From the NCBI RefSeq assembly GCF_965139615.1, contig NZ_CBCSIQ010000026.1, positions 1 through 58,285 on the forward strand: a DNA stretch of 58,285 nt. Direction: 5' to 3'. A program made the translations under genes and the position numbers. Positions 7,991 to 17,233 of this stretch are shown in pieces. Within the stretch, counting starts at the first letter, position 1. Each line of letters starts with the position of its first letter. This DNA comes from Kerstersia similis (lineage in GTDB: Bacteria > Pseudomonadota > Gammaproteobacteria > Burkholderiales > Burkholderiaceae_B). The notes beneath the pieces were generated by a model that had not been told where the DNA came from, searched no databases, and saw only the letters and a program-made list of their open reading frames with translations.

Positions 7991-8851
7991 AGGAGAGAAT
8001 TGCTTGCTGCGATGGCGGATGCGATAGAGCTGGCGATGCAGCGCTGGCAATGTCGTTTGCAGCAGGTGCAGCCGGCCCAGGGCCAGCAGATCCTGGACTG
8101 CACTGCGTGACAGGCAGGCAATGCCCAGGCCGGCAGCTGCAGCCTGCTTGATGGCTTCGGTGCTGCCCAGTTGCAATGCCTGGTCGAAGTTGCCCAGATG
8201 CGGCAGCAACACATTGTCAACCGCTTCGCGGGTGCCGGAGCCGCTTTCCCTGAGCAGCCAGCGCTGCTGGCGCAGCAGTTCCAGGCCGCAAGGCTCGGGT
8301 AGCTGTGCAAGCGGGTGCCGGGCAGCCACGACAAAAACCAGTTCATCACTGAGCCAGGGCAAGGCTTCCAGCTCGTCGCTATGGCAGGGGCCTTCGATCA
8401 CACCGGCATCCACTTCGCGGCGCAGCACGGCACCGACGATTTCCTGGGTATTGCCGATGCGCATTTCGACGCTGGCGAGCGCATGCGTATCCAGCAAGCG
8501 GGCAATGCGCTCAGGCATCAGGTAATTGCCTATGGTGGTACTGGCGCCCAGCCGGATGCGCGCCGGCAGGGGCATGCCCGGGCTGGCGTCGTCCATGCCG
8601 AAATTGATTTCGATATCCCGTGCCATATCCAGCAGCGAACGTGCCGGGTCCAGCAGCGCACGGCCGGTTTCATTGAGCTGCAGCCGTTTGCCGATACGGT
8701 CGAACAGACTGGCACCCAGCATGGACTCCAGTTCCCCCAGCGCGGCGCTGGTGGCGGATTGCGACAGCGGAATGCTGCTGGCAGCCGCAGTGGTGCTGCC
8801 ATGTTCGGCGATGGCGGTGAAGATCTGCAGCTGTCGCAGCGTGATCCGCAT
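7964..8851 (-). CDS. yeiE: LysR-family regulator, YeiE-like
   Basis: The 295-residue protein has an N-terminal LysR helix-turn-helix (residues 2-62, ITLRQLQIFTAIAEHGSTTA) and a substrate-binding domain. It has the CysB/CbbR-like features of YeiE, including an ATTTIGNYL-like opening of the effector domain (LGASTTIGNYLMPERIARLL). In E. coli YeiE is linked to the neighbouring yeiH permease gene, and the same divergent pair occurs here. A 20-bp palindrome lies in the 111-bp spacer. The sulfite-related role is known from the family and has not been shown for this protein. Confidence 0.85.
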   Translation of the reverse strand: MRITLRQLQIFTAIAEHGSTTAAASSIPLSQSATSAALGELESMLGASLFDRIGKRLQLNETGRALLDPARSLLDMARDIEINFGMDDASPGMPLPARIRLGASTTIGNYLMPERIARLLDTHALASVEMRIGNTQEIVGAVLRREVDAGVIEGPCHSDELEALPWLSDELVFVVAARHPLAQLPEPCGLELLRQQRWLLRESGSGTREAVDNVLLPHLGNFDQALQLGSTEAIKQAAAAGLGIACLSRSAVQDLLALGRLHLLQTTLPALHRQLYRIRHRSKQFSPALALLLAA

Positions 8852-8882
8852 GGGTGTCGCTCTGTTTATCTGTTATTTCGAT

Positions 8883-8902
8883 AGGTTATAGAAATATAAC
8901 CT
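8883..8902. promoter_or_regulatory. 20-bp palindrome, likely YeiE-type LysR operator
   Basis: AGGTTATA (8883-8890) and TATAACCT (8895-8902) are exact reverse complements around a GAAA centre. The site contains the T-N11-A pattern of LysR boxes. It lies 31 bp upstream of the LysR start and 60 bp upstream of yeiH, in an AT-rich spacer. Confidence 0.6.
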
Positions 8903-8962
8903 GTTTTACAGATATTTTTTTCAAGGTCATTATGTTCTCAATTCATAAGGAATTGATCTGTA

Positions 8963-10138
8963 ATGACTGCAAATCATATGTTGGGCGCCGGCAGCACGGC
9001 GCTCGCGCCGGAGGGGAAGGCTACGCATGAGCCGGGCAGTGGCGTGCGGACGGTGCCTGGGCCCGGTGCTGCACCCCTTGTGGCTCAGCGCAGGGCATGG
9101 CAGGTCAGCCCCTTGCTTGCCGGCCTGTTGCTGACAGGTGGCATCGCCGCTGCGGCGCAAGGTCTGGCCAGCCAGCCGTGGGCGCAGGCGCATGGTATCG
9201 CGGCGCTGACCCTGGCCATCGTGGTGGGCATGGTTCTTGGCAATACCGTCTATCCCTCGTTCGCTCGCCATGTGAGTGCGGGCGTCGATTTTTCAAAGGC
9301 GCGTTTGTTGCGTGCCGGTATTGTGTTGTATGGCCTGCGCTTGACCTTCGCCGATGTTGCCCTGGTGGGTTACGAGGGGGTGCTGCTTGACGCCTGTATG
9401 CTGCTTTCGACGTTTTGTCTGGCCTGGTGGCTGGGGACGCGTTTCCTGGGCCTGGACCGGCAGACGGCCTTGCTGATCGGGGCAGGCAGTTCGATTTGCG
9501 GGGCAGCTGCCGTGATGGCCGCCGGTCCGGTGGTGGGCGGCCGGCCGGCGCAGATCAGTGTCGCCGTCGCGACGGTGGTGATTTTTGGCACGGTTGCCAT
9601 GTTTGCCTGGCCGGCCTTGTATCACCTCGGACAAGAGCTGGGGTGGATTCAGATGGATGCCCGCGCTGCGGGCGTGTTCATCGGGGCCACAGTGCACGAG
9701 GTGGCGCAGGTGGTGGCCGCCGGGCGTGCGCTGGGCACTGAGGCAGCGGATGCCGCTGTCATCGCCAAAATGGTGCGTGTCATGATGCTGGCGCCGTTTC
9801 TGCTGGGGCTGGCGCTCTTGCTGGCGCGCCGGCAGGGCGAGGGCGCGGCGGCGGGACAGGGGCGGCGCGGGATCGCCGTTCCCTGGTTCGCTTTCGGTTT
9901 CATCCTGATGGCGGCGTTCAATTCCTGGGTTGCGCTGCCGCCGGCAGTGCTCAGCCTGGCATTGGACCTGGATACGATTCTGCTGGCCATGGCAATGGCC
10001 GCGCTGGGCTTGACGACCCATGTTTCGGCTTTGCGCCGGGCGGGGCTGCGCCCCTTGCTGCTGGCTTTGCTGCTGTTTGTCTGGCTGCTGGGGGGCGGGC
10101 TGGCGCTGAATGCACTGGTGCACGCCGTCCTGGCCTGA
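8963..10138 (+). CDS. yeiH: YeiH/UPF0324 family putative anion exporter
   Basis: This is a 391-residue inner-membrane protein of the UPF0324 family, annotated in many genomes as a putative sulfate exporter. It has about ten hydrophobic helices and the conserved family blocks GVDFSKARLLRAGIVLYGLR, IGAGSSICGAAAVMA and GVFIGATVHEVAQVVAAGRA. The first 45 residues are polar. The start at 8963 is preceded by AAGGA at 8948. It is divergent from the YeiE-like LysR gene, its likely regulator. The transported ion has not been established for the family with certainty. Confidence 0.88.
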   Translation: MTANHMLGAGSTALAPEGKATHEPGSGVRTVPGPGAAPLVAQRRAWQVSPLLAGLLLTGGIAAAAQGLASQPWAQAHGIAALTLAIVVGMVLGNTVYPSFARHVSAGVDFSKARLLRAGIVLYGLRLTFADVALVGYEGVLLDACMLLSTFCLAWWLGTRFLGLDRQTALLIGAGSSICGAAAVMAAGPVVGGRPAQISVAVATVVIFGTVAMFAWPALYHLGQELGWIQMDARAAGVFIGATVHEVAQVVAAGRALGTEAADAAVIAKMVRVMMLAPFLLGLALLLARRQGEGAAAGQGRRGIAVPWFAFGFILMAAFNSWVALPPAVLSLALDLDTILLAMAMAALGLTTHVSALRRAGLRPLLLALLLFVWLLGGGLALNALVHAVLA

Positions 10139-10164
10139 TAGCCGCAGCCGGGGCGTGCGCATAA

Positions 10165-10210
10165 CGCATGCATGCCAGGGGACTGGTTGCGCACCCATGG
10201 CATGCATGCG
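10165..10210. repeat. 13-bp perfect inverted repeat between convergent yeiH and acyl-CoA ligase genes
   Basis: CGCATGCATGCCA (10165-10177) and TGGCATGCATGCG (10198-10210) are exact reverse complements with a 20-bp spacer. Each arm is itself centred on the palindrome GCATGC. No T-tract is present on either side. Confidence 0.8.
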
Positions 10211-10266
10211 TACTTCGGGGCTGTCGTTCAGGGCTTGTACGACAGCGATTCATTCGGAGGCAGGCG

Positions 10267-11898
10267 TCAGAAGCGTGTTTGATAGTGTTCCTGCACCAGT
10301 TGCCGAATGGCGGCTTTCAGCAGTTTCCCCGTTGCGGTGTGAGGCAGTTCCTCGACGATCAGCACATCATCCGGAATGCTCCATTTGGCGATTTTGCCGC
10401 TGTAGATCTCTAGCATATCGTCCCGGGTGAAAGCATGGCCGGGACGGATCACGGCGACCAGGATAGGGCGTTCCCCCCAGCGCGGGTCGGCCATTGCCAC
10501 CACGGCGGCTTCCTGAATCGCGGGGTGCGCCTGGGCCAGATTTTCCAGTTCCACGGAACTGATCCATTCACCGCCGGATTTCACGACATCCTTATTGCGA
10601 TCGACGATCTGGACGAAGCCATCTTCATCCATGGTGATGATGTCTCCGGTATCGAACCAGCCGGGTACGACGGCATGTGCCGGGCTGGGGGGCGCGTTGT
10701 AGTAGCTGCCCGCCACCCAGGGGCCACGGATGAGCATGGAACCAAATGATTTGCCGTCACGCGGCACGGCCTGGCCATCCTGGCCGTGAATCATGAATTC
10801 CATGCCGAAGACGGGGCGTCCCTGTTTGGCTTCCAGCATGAGCCGCTGTTCCGGCGAGAGCGCCTGATGTTTGGGCAGCAGGCTGCACGACAGTCCGACC
10901 GGACTGGTTTCGGTCATGCCCCAGGCATGACGGGTTTCCACGCCCATGCGATGAAAGCGTGCCAGCATGATTGGCGGGGCGGCCGCGCCACCGATGGCAA
11001 CGCGCTTCAGGTCCGGCAGCTGCTGGCCATTTTTTTCCATCCAGTCCTGCAAGGCCATCCAGACGGTAGGCACGCCTGCCGTGAAAGTGACTTTCTCGCT
11101 GGCAAACAGTTCGTGCAGGCTGGCGCCATCCAGCCGCGGCCCTGGCATGACCAGTTTGGCGCCCACCATGGGCGCGGCAAACGGCAGGCCCCAGGCATTC
11201 ACATGAAACATGGGCACGACAGGGACAATCGTGTCGCTGGCGGACAGCCCCAGTACATCGGGGGCGGGAATGGCCATGGCATGCAGGACGGTGGAGCGGT
11301 GGCTGTACAGCACCCCTTTGGGGTCGCCGGTCGTGCCGGAGCTGTAGCACAGGCCGGATGCCGTGTTTTCATCGAAGACCGGCCAGTCGTAATGCGGGGA
11401 TTCGGCGCCGATCAGGGTTTCATAGCAGAGCAGTCCGGGCAGGGCAGCGGACGCCGGCATATGGGCTTCGTCGGTCAGCAGCACCACCGCCTTCATGCCC
11501 TGCAATTGTTCGGCCAGCGATTCCAGCAGCGGCAGGAAACTCAGGTCGGCAAAGAGGACGCTGTCCTCGGCATGCTGGATGATGTAGCTGATTTGCTCCT
11601 TGAAGAGGCGCGGGTTGATGGTATGGCACACCAGCCCCGAGCCGGAGACGCCGTAATACAGTTCCAGGTGGCGATAGCCGTTCCAGGCCAGGGTGGCGAC
11701 TCGGTCTCCGAAGGCCAGGCCCAGGCGCTGCAAGGCATTGGCGAGCTGCTGGCTGCGTTGCCAGGCATCGGTATAGGTATAGCGGTGCAGCGGCCCTTCG
11801 ACAGTGCGTGAGACGATTTCGGTCTGGCCGTGGTAGGTCGCGGCATGACGCAGAATCGAAGAGATCAGCAGAGGTTGGTGCATCATATTGCCGAGCAT
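10267..11898 (-). CDS. Medium/long-chain acyl-CoA synthetase (AMP-binding)
   Basis: This 543-residue adenylate-forming enzyme activates a fatty or related carboxylic acid with ATP and CoA. It shows the phosphate-binding loop (CYSSGTTGDPKGVLYSHRS), the A5-type motif (RHAWGMTETSPVG), the hinge motif (GWFDTGDIITMDEDGFVQIVD) and the C-terminal catalytic lysine motif (PHTATGKLLKAAIRQL). It most resembles AlkK/FadD3-type medium-chain ligases. GGAGGAG precedes the ATG. It is the last gene of the beta-oxidation operon, 27 bp after the acyl-CoA dehydrogenase, and supplies the acyl-CoA for the other enzymes. Confidence 0.9.
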   Translation of the reverse strand: MLGNMMHQPLLISSILRHAATYHGQTEIVSRTVEGPLHRYTYTDAWQRSQQLANALQRLGLAFGDRVATLAWNGYRHLELYYGVSGSGLVCHTINPRLFKEQISYIIQHAEDSVLFADLSFLPLLESLAEQLQGMKAVVLLTDEAHMPASAALPGLLCYETLIGAESPHYDWPVFDENTASGLCYSSGTTGDPKGVLYSHRSTVLHAMAIPAPDVLGLSASDTIVPVVPMFHVNAWGLPFAAPMVGAKLVMPGPRLDGASLHELFASEKVTFTAGVPTVWMALQDWMEKNGQQLPDLKRVAIGGAAAPPIMLARFHRMGVETRHAWGMTETSPVGLSCSLLPKHQALSPEQRLMLEAKQGRPVFGMEFMIHGQDGQAVPRDGKSFGSMLIRGPWVAGSYYNAPPSPAHAVVPGWFDTGDIITMDEDGFVQIVDRNKDVVKSGGEWISSVELENLAQAHPAIQEAAVVAMADPRWGERPILVAVIRPGHAFTRDDMLEIYSGKIAKWSIPDDVLIVEELPHTATGKLLKAAIRQLVQEHYQTRF

Positions 11899-11925
11899 TG
11901 TGTCTCCTCCAATTGTCGGCGCAGC

Positions 11926-13683
11926 TTAGAACGCGTCCGCAGCGAGTTGCGCCAGGTCGGCGGCATCTGCGCGGATCGCCTGTTCCAGGGCGATGGTCTG
12001 GGGCAGCAGGCGGGTGATGAAAAAACGTGCCGCGGCCTGCTTGCGCTGGTGCAGCGGCGTCGTGCGGGCCTGGCTCTTTTCGGCCATGCGTACCCACAAC
12101 CAGCCATAGGCGACCAGGGCGAAAAAGCGCAGGTAATCGGTGGCGGCGGCGCCCAGCGCGTTGGCATCGCGGGCGACCGACAGCAAATGGACGGTCACGC
12201 CTTCCAGGCGTTGCAGCGCCTGCAGGACGGGTTGTGCCAGCGCGGCGCTGTCGGGATGGCTGACTTGTTCGAGTTCGCTGCGCACCAACGCAAAGAAACG
12301 CTGGGCGACGGCGCCGTTTTCCATGGGCAGCTTGCGGCCGACCAGGTCCATGGCCTGAACGCCGTTGGTGCCTTCATAAATCTGGGTGATGCGGGCATCA
12401 CGGACATACTGTTCCATGCCCCATTCGCGGATGTAGCCATGGCCGCCGAACACCTGCTGGCTGAGCACGGCAGTTTCGAAACCGAAGTCGGTGAACGCCG
12501 CCTTGATGACCGGCGTCAGCAGGGCCACAAAGCCATCGGCCTGTTGCCGGGTGGCGGCGTCAGGATGCAAGGTGGCGGTATCCATCTGCAAGGCTGTCCA
12601 GACGGCCAGCGCACGGCCGGCATCGCTCAGGGCGCGGCCAGTCAGCAGCATGCGGCGTACATCGGCATGTTCGATGATGGGCACCGGCCCGCGGCTGCCA
12701 TCGGCAGAGCGGCCCTGGAGGCGTTCGCGGGCGTAGGCGGCAGCCTTTTGCGTGGCAGCTTCGCCGATGCCCAGCCCTTGAATGCCGACGAACAGGCGTT
12801 CCGCGTTCATCATGGTGAACATGGCATTGAGCCCGCGTCCGGCTTCGCCAACCAGCCAGCCGATGGCGCCGTCATAGTTCATGACGCAGGTGGGCTGGGC
12901 GTGAATCCCCATTTTGTGTTCCAGGGCGCCCACCGACATGTGGTTGCGCTCGCCCGGTTCGCCATTGGCATCCGGCAGGAATTTGGGCGCCAGGAAGAGG
13001 CTGATGCCCTTCACGCCCGGCGCAGCGCCGGGCAAGCGCGCCAGTACCAGATGAACGATATTGCCGCCGAAGTCCTGGTCGCCGGAAGAAATGAAAATCT
13101 TGGTGCCGGTAATGCGGTAGCTGCCATCTTCCAACGGTTCCGCGCGGGTGGTGAGCAAGCCCAGGTCGGTGCCGGCCGAGGCTTCGGTCAGCGCCATGGC
13201 GCCTGTCCATTCGCCGCTGACCATGCGCGGCAGATAGAGCGCTTTCAAGGCCGGGCTGGCGTGATGCGAAATGGTCTCCACGGCGCCGTGCGTCAGGCCG
13301 GGGAACAGCCCGAACGACAGGTTGGCCGACGATACCATCTCATTGAGCAGGATCTGCAGCGTGAGCGGCAGGCCCTGGCCACCATATTCGGTCGAGCCCG
13401 ACAGGCCGCACCAGCCTGCCTCGCGGAAGGCTTGGTAAGCCGCGGCCAGCCCTGGCGGGGTCGTGACCTGACCGTTTTCCAGGCGGCAACCGGTTTCATC
13501 GCCGCTGCGGTTCAGCGGTTCTATCACTTCGACGCAGAACTTGCCGCCTTCTTCCAGAATGCTGAGCGCCAGATCGGTATCGACTTCTTCGCAGCCGGGC
13601 AGGGCGGCCATGCTGGCATTGAAGTCGAACACGTCCGACAGCAGGAATTGGGCATCTTCGGTAATGGGGGTATAAGCAGTCAT
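11926..13683 (-). CDS. Acyl-CoA dehydrogenase, long form (about 585 aa)
   Basis: The enzyme oxidises acyl-CoA to trans-2-enoyl-CoA with FAD. At 585 residues it belongs to the long ACAD group (AidB/DmdC-like, with an extra C-terminal domain). The acyl-CoA dehydrogenase signature (GAMALTEASAGTDLGLLTTR), the central domain (GTKIFISSGDQDFGG) and the C-terminal QIYEGTNGVQAMDLVGRKLP block are clear. Relatives include 3-methylthiopropionyl-CoA dehydrogenase, so the substrate may be a branched or substituted acyl-CoA. An AAGGA site precedes the ATG. It lies 35 bp downstream of the HCDH/ECH gene in the operon. Confidence 0.92.
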   Translation of the reverse strand: MTAYTPITEDAQFLLSDVFDFNASMAALPGCEEVDTDLALSILEEGGKFCVEVIEPLNRSGDETGCRLENGQVTTPPGLAAAYQAFREAGWCGLSGSTEYGGQGLPLTLQILLNEMVSSANLSFGLFPGLTHGAVETISHHASPALKALYLPRMVSGEWTGAMALTEASAGTDLGLLTTRAEPLEDGSYRITGTKIFISSGDQDFGGNIVHLVLARLPGAAPGVKGISLFLAPKFLPDANGEPGERNHMSVGALEHKMGIHAQPTCVMNYDGAIGWLVGEAGRGLNAMFTMMNAERLFVGIQGLGIGEAATQKAAAYARERLQGRSADGSRGPVPIIEHADVRRMLLTGRALSDAGRALAVWTALQMDTATLHPDAATRQQADGFVALLTPVIKAAFTDFGFETAVLSQQVFGGHGYIREWGMEQYVRDARITQIYEGTNGVQAMDLVGRKLPMENGAVAQRFFALVRSELEQVSHPDSAALAQPVLQALQRLEGVTVHLLSVARDANALGAAATDYLRFFALVAYGWLWVRMAEKSQARTTPLHQRKQAAARFFITRLLPQTIALEQAIRADAADLAQLAADAF

Positions 13684-13718
13684 CGTGTTTCCTTGTCTTG
13701 AGGGGACAGCAGGGAAAA

Positions 13719-16067
13719 TCAGTTGCGCAGCGGCTTGCCGGTATCCAGCATATGACGGACCCGTGCCTGGCTGGCGGGGGTGGCGAGCAAGTCGAGAAAG
13801 GCAGTGCGTTCCAGTTGAAGCAGGGCATCCTCCGTCAAGGGGTGCAGCGGGTCGGCGGCGTTGCCGCCGCTCAGGATGCCGGCAAGCGCCATGTTGACGA
13901 CGCCATCGTGGGGGCTGGCACGGCCAGCCTGGATCTCGGCATCAATCAGATTTTGCAGCGCGGCCAGGCCGGCGCCGCCTGCCACCTGGAGTGTCGCAGG
14001 TTCGGGCGCCCGGTAATCCTGCGCCAGTTGCAGCGCTTTTTCCTTGGCATCTGCCAGCAGCCGGTTGCGGTTCATGCTGATGCCATCACGGGGTGTCAGA
14101 AAGCCCAGTTTACGGGCGTCGAAGGCGCTGGCGGAAACCTTGGCTGCCGAGATGAGATTGAACGCGGCGATGGCCGGGGCCACCGGGCCTCGGGGAACGC
14201 CAGGCGCATGCTGCATGCGCAGCAGCATTTCCTTGCAGCCGCCCCAGCCGGGAATGACGCCGATACGGGTTTCGACCAGCCCCATGGATAGCTCTGCATG
14301 GGCCTGGATGGCATCGCAATGCAGCAGGATTTCGCAGCCGCCGCCCAGAGCCAGGCCCGCAGCGGCGCCGACCACGGGAAAGGGGGCATATTTCACGGCC
14401 TGGAAGGTGTCATGCCCCAGGTCGAGGAAGCGCTCCAGTCCGGCGATGCCATGTTGTTCCAGTGTTTCGAGAAACACGCGCAAATCGGCCCCTGCGCTGA
14501 AGGCGTTTGCATCGCTGCCGATCACCAAGGCCCGGAAATGGCTGCGGGTGTGCGCCAGCGCCGCCTGGATGGTTTCCAGCAGGGCAGGGTTGAAGGTATT
14601 CATCTTGGTGCGGAAGGCCAGGCCGGCGACGCCGTCACCCAGATCCCAGAGTTCGGCCGTCTCCCAGCGTGCTGCGGGCGGGCGTGCCAGGGACAGGTCG
14701 CCCAGCAGCAGCACGCCGGGCGCGCGTTGCTGCCGCTGGCGGCTGCCGTCTGGCAGCAGGCAGGCACGCCGGCCGTCCTGTACCGAGTAGAAACCGCCTT
14801 GGCCCGCCGCCAGGGCCAGGTAGGCCGGAACGGGCAGGCCGCGCGCCTGCAGGCGTTGCGCCAGCCAGTCGGTGCCCAGGCGATCCATCAGTTCGAAGGG
14901 ACCTTCCTTCCAGCCATAGCCATTGCGCATGGCTTCATCGACATCAAAAGGGGTATCGGCGATTTCGGGAACCAACGCCGCAGCATAGGCCAGTGCCTGC
15001 TCCATGACGGCGGCGGCATATTGCCCGCCGCGGCCCGGGTGTTCCATCAGCGCGCGGGGATTGCCACGGCTGGCCTGCAGGCTGTCCGAAGCGACGGCAC
15101 GCTGGGGCCGGTATTCACCGGTGGCCAGGTCAGTGACATCGCGCTGGCGGCGGTCGGCTGAGAGCCGCACGAAACCTGCGCCGCTTTTGCGGCCCAGGCG
15201 GTTTTCGCGGATCATGCGGGCGATCAGTGGCGGCTCGGCGTCGCAGGCCTGGATGGCATCGCCGGCTGGTGTGGCCTGTTGCAGAATGCGCAGCAGAGTG
15301 GGCATCAGGTCTATGCCTACCAGATCCAGCAGGCCGAAAATGCCGGTGGCGGGAATGCCGAAGGGGCGGCTGATGATGGCATCCGCTTCTTCCACATCCA
15401 GGCCCAGCCGGATGGCTTCATTTTGGGCGACAACCATCCAGTAGTTGCCGATGCGATTGCCGATGAAGCCCGGCGTATCCTTGCAGCGCACCACGGTTTT
15501 GCCCAGTTGCTGATCGGCGAAGCGGCTAATGGTAGTGACGGCATCCTGGCGGGTCTGCGGCCCGGTGATCAGTTCCAGCAAACGCATGATGCGCGGCGGA
15601 TTGAAAAAATGGGTAATGAGGAAATCGCTGCAGAAGCGTTCCGGCATGTCCGCTGTCAGCGCGGCCAGCGGGATGGTCGAGGTATTGGACGACACAATGC
15701 TGCCGGGCTTGCGAATGGCATCTATCTCGCGATAAAGCGCCTGTTTGATCTCCCGTTTTTCGGCAATGGCTTCGATAATCCAGTCGGCATCCGCCAGCGC
15801 CGGCAGGTCTGTGGCCACTGCGCCCGTGCGCAGGCGCGCCGCGAAAGCCGGATCCATGAAGCCGCCGGCCTTCAGTTGCCGGGCGACGCCAGTGTCTGCA
15901 TTGGCCTTGTCGATATCCAGCAGGATGACTTCCAGGCCGGCATTGGCCAAGTGGGCGGCAATGCCGGCCCCCATGACGCCCGCGCCGATAACCGCCGCCT
16001 TGTGTATCGAGCCCGTGCCGAGGGTGTTCGTGTTCATGGTGTGTGTGTCCAGGGTGCTTGTGTTCAT
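13719..16067 (-). CDS. 3-hydroxyacyl-CoA dehydrogenase / enoyl-CoA hydratase fusion, FadN type
   Basis: This 782-residue bifunctional enzyme carries out the middle two steps of beta-oxidation. The order is dehydrogenase first (NAD fold KAAVIGAGVMGAGIAAHLANA; catalytic region SSNTSTIPLAAL and THFFNPP) and hydratase/isomerase second (SAGADLRVFLETL, oxyanion loop AAAGLALGGGCEILLHCDA). That order and length match Bacillus FadN rather than E. coli FadB. The N-terminus holds a repeated MNT(S/N)TL(D/G)T motif, so the ATG at 16037 is an alternative start. GGAGG lies ahead of 16067. The gene begins one base after the thiolase stop, which suggests translational coupling. Confidence 0.93.
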   Translation of the reverse strand: MNTSTLDTHTMNTNTLGTGSIHKAAVIGAGVMGAGIAAHLANAGLEVILLDIDKANADTGVARQLKAGGFMDPAFAARLRTGAVATDLPALADADWIIEAIAEKREIKQALYREIDAIRKPGSIVSSNTSTIPLAALTADMPERFCSDFLITHFFNPPRIMRLLELITGPQTRQDAVTTISRFADQQLGKTVVRCKDTPGFIGNRIGNYWMVVAQNEAIRLGLDVEEADAIISRPFGIPATGIFGLLDLVGIDLMPTLLRILQQATPAGDAIQACDAEPPLIARMIRENRLGRKSGAGFVRLSADRRQRDVTDLATGEYRPQRAVASDSLQASRGNPRALMEHPGRGGQYAAAVMEQALAYAAALVPEIADTPFDVDEAMRNGYGWKEGPFELMDRLGTDWLAQRLQARGLPVPAYLALAAGQGGFYSVQDGRRACLLPDGSRQRQQRAPGVLLLGDLSLARPPAARWETAELWDLGDGVAGLAFRTKMNTFNPALLETIQAALAHTRSHFRALVIGSDANAFSAGADLRVFLETLEQHGIAGLERFLDLGHDTFQAVKYAPFPVVGAAAGLALGGGCEILLHCDAIQAHAELSMGLVETRIGVIPGWGGCKEMLLRMQHAPGVPRGPVAPAIAAFNLISAAKVSASAFDARKLGFLTPRDGISMNRNRLLADAKEKALQLAQDYRAPEPATLQVAGGAGLAALQNLIDAEIQAGRASPHDGVVNMALAGILSGGNAADPLHPLTEDALLQLERTAFLDLLATPASQARVRHMLDTGKPLRN

Positions 16068-16068
16068 A

Positions 16069-17190
16069 TCAGACGGCCTCCATTACCATGGCGATGCCCT
16101 GGCCGCCACCGATGCATTGGGTGGCCAGGGCATAGCGGCCGCCGTCGCGGCGCAGCAGGCTGGCGGCCTTGCCGACCAGGCGCGCGCCGGTCGCGCCCAG
16201 GGGGTGCCCCAGGGCGATGGCGCCGCCATCGCGGTTCAGCCGTGCGGGGTCTATGTCGAGATCCTGGCAGCAGGCCAGCACCTGAACGGCAAAGGCTTCG
16301 TTCATTTCTATGACATCCAGTTGCGTGGCGCCAATGCCGGCGCGGCTCAGCGCCTTGCGCGTCGCTGCCACCGGCCCGATACCCATGATCTCCGGGGCGC
16401 AGCCCGAGATGGCATAGCCGGCTACACGTGCCAGTGGTTGCAGGTCATGGCGTTGTACAAATGCTTCCGAGCACACGAGCGTGGCCGAAGCACCATCGGT
16501 GAGCGGTGAGGCATTGCCGGCGGTGACGCTGCCGTCGGCCTTGAAAACGGTTTTCAGGCTGGCAAGCTTGTCGGTATCCGTGGCGCGGGGGCAGCCGTCT
16601 TCTGCGACCCCGTGAAATGGCGTGATTTCCGCAGCCAGGCTGCCATTGGCGCGTGCTGCCAACGCCTTGCGCTGGCTTTCCAGGGCATAGGCGTCTTGAG
16701 CGCTGCGCGTGATGCCGTAGCGGCTGGCCAGGTTTTCGGCTGTCAGGCCCATGTTCAGGAATGCGGTGCGCAGGGCTTCATCCCAGGCCGGGTTGGGCAG
16801 CGGGTTGAAGCCCATCATGGGCACCCTGCTCATGCACTCGACACCGCCGGCAATGAAGGCGTCGCCTGCGCCCATGGCGATGGCACCGGCGGCCATTTGC
16901 ACGGCCTGCAGGGAAGACCCGCACCAGCGGTTGACAGTAGAGGCGCCCACGGACAGCGGCAGTCCGGCCGTCAGTGCCGCGCAGCGGGCGATGTTCAGGC
17001 CCTGCTCGCCTTCCGGGAAGGCGCATCCCAGGTTGACATCTTCCAGCAGGTTCGGATCCAGGCCGGTGCGTTGAACCAGGGCAGAGATTACATGGGCGGC
17101 AAGATCGTCGGGCCGTACGCCGGCCAGCGCGCCGCGATAGGCAGGCGTGAAAGGGCTGCGCAGGTAATCGACGATATAGGCAGTTGTCAT
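16069..17190 (-). CDS. Acetyl-CoA acyltransferase (thiolase)
   Basis: The 373-residue thiolase cleaves 3-ketoacyl-CoA to acetyl-CoA and a shortened acyl-CoA. The nucleophile cysteine motif (STVNRWCGSSLQAVQMAA), the NEAFAVQVL block, the histidine loop (GGAIALGHPLGATGARL) and the C-terminal cysteine (ATQCIGGGQGIA) are all present. The start at 17190 (MTTAYIVDYLRSPF) matches the family N-terminus. The ATG at 17205 would add five residues, and neither has a strong ribosome site. It follows the ETF-QO gene by 43 bp and abuts the FadN-type gene. Confidence 0.93.
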   Translation of the reverse strand: MTTAYIVDYLRSPFTPAYRGALAGVRPDDLAAHVISALVQRTGLDPNLLEDVNLGCAFPEGEQGLNIARCAALTAGLPLSVGASTVNRWCGSSLQAVQMAAGAIAMGAGDAFIAGGVECMSRVPMMGFNPLPNPAWDEALRTAFLNMGLTAENLASRYGITRSAQDAYALESQRKALAARANGSLAAEITPFHGVAEDGCPRATDTDKLASLKTVFKADGSVTAGNASPLTDGASATLVCSEAFVQRHDLQPLARVAGYAISGCAPEIMGIGPVAATRKALSRAGIGATQLDVIEMNEAFAVQVLACCQDLDIDPARLNRDGGAIALGHPLGATGARLVGKAASLLRRDGGRYALATQCIGGGQGIAMVMEAV

Positions 17191-17233
17191 GATGGGGGTT
17201 CCCATGAGGGGCGGCGTGTTGGCCGTTAAGGGG

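Noticed and set aside
11830..13701. Plus-strand open frame of 623 codons
   Set aside because: It is antisense to a complete acyl-CoA dehydrogenase gene with all its motifs. Long shadow frames are expected in GC-rich DNA, and the translation is rich in Gly, Arg, Gln and His with no domain pattern.
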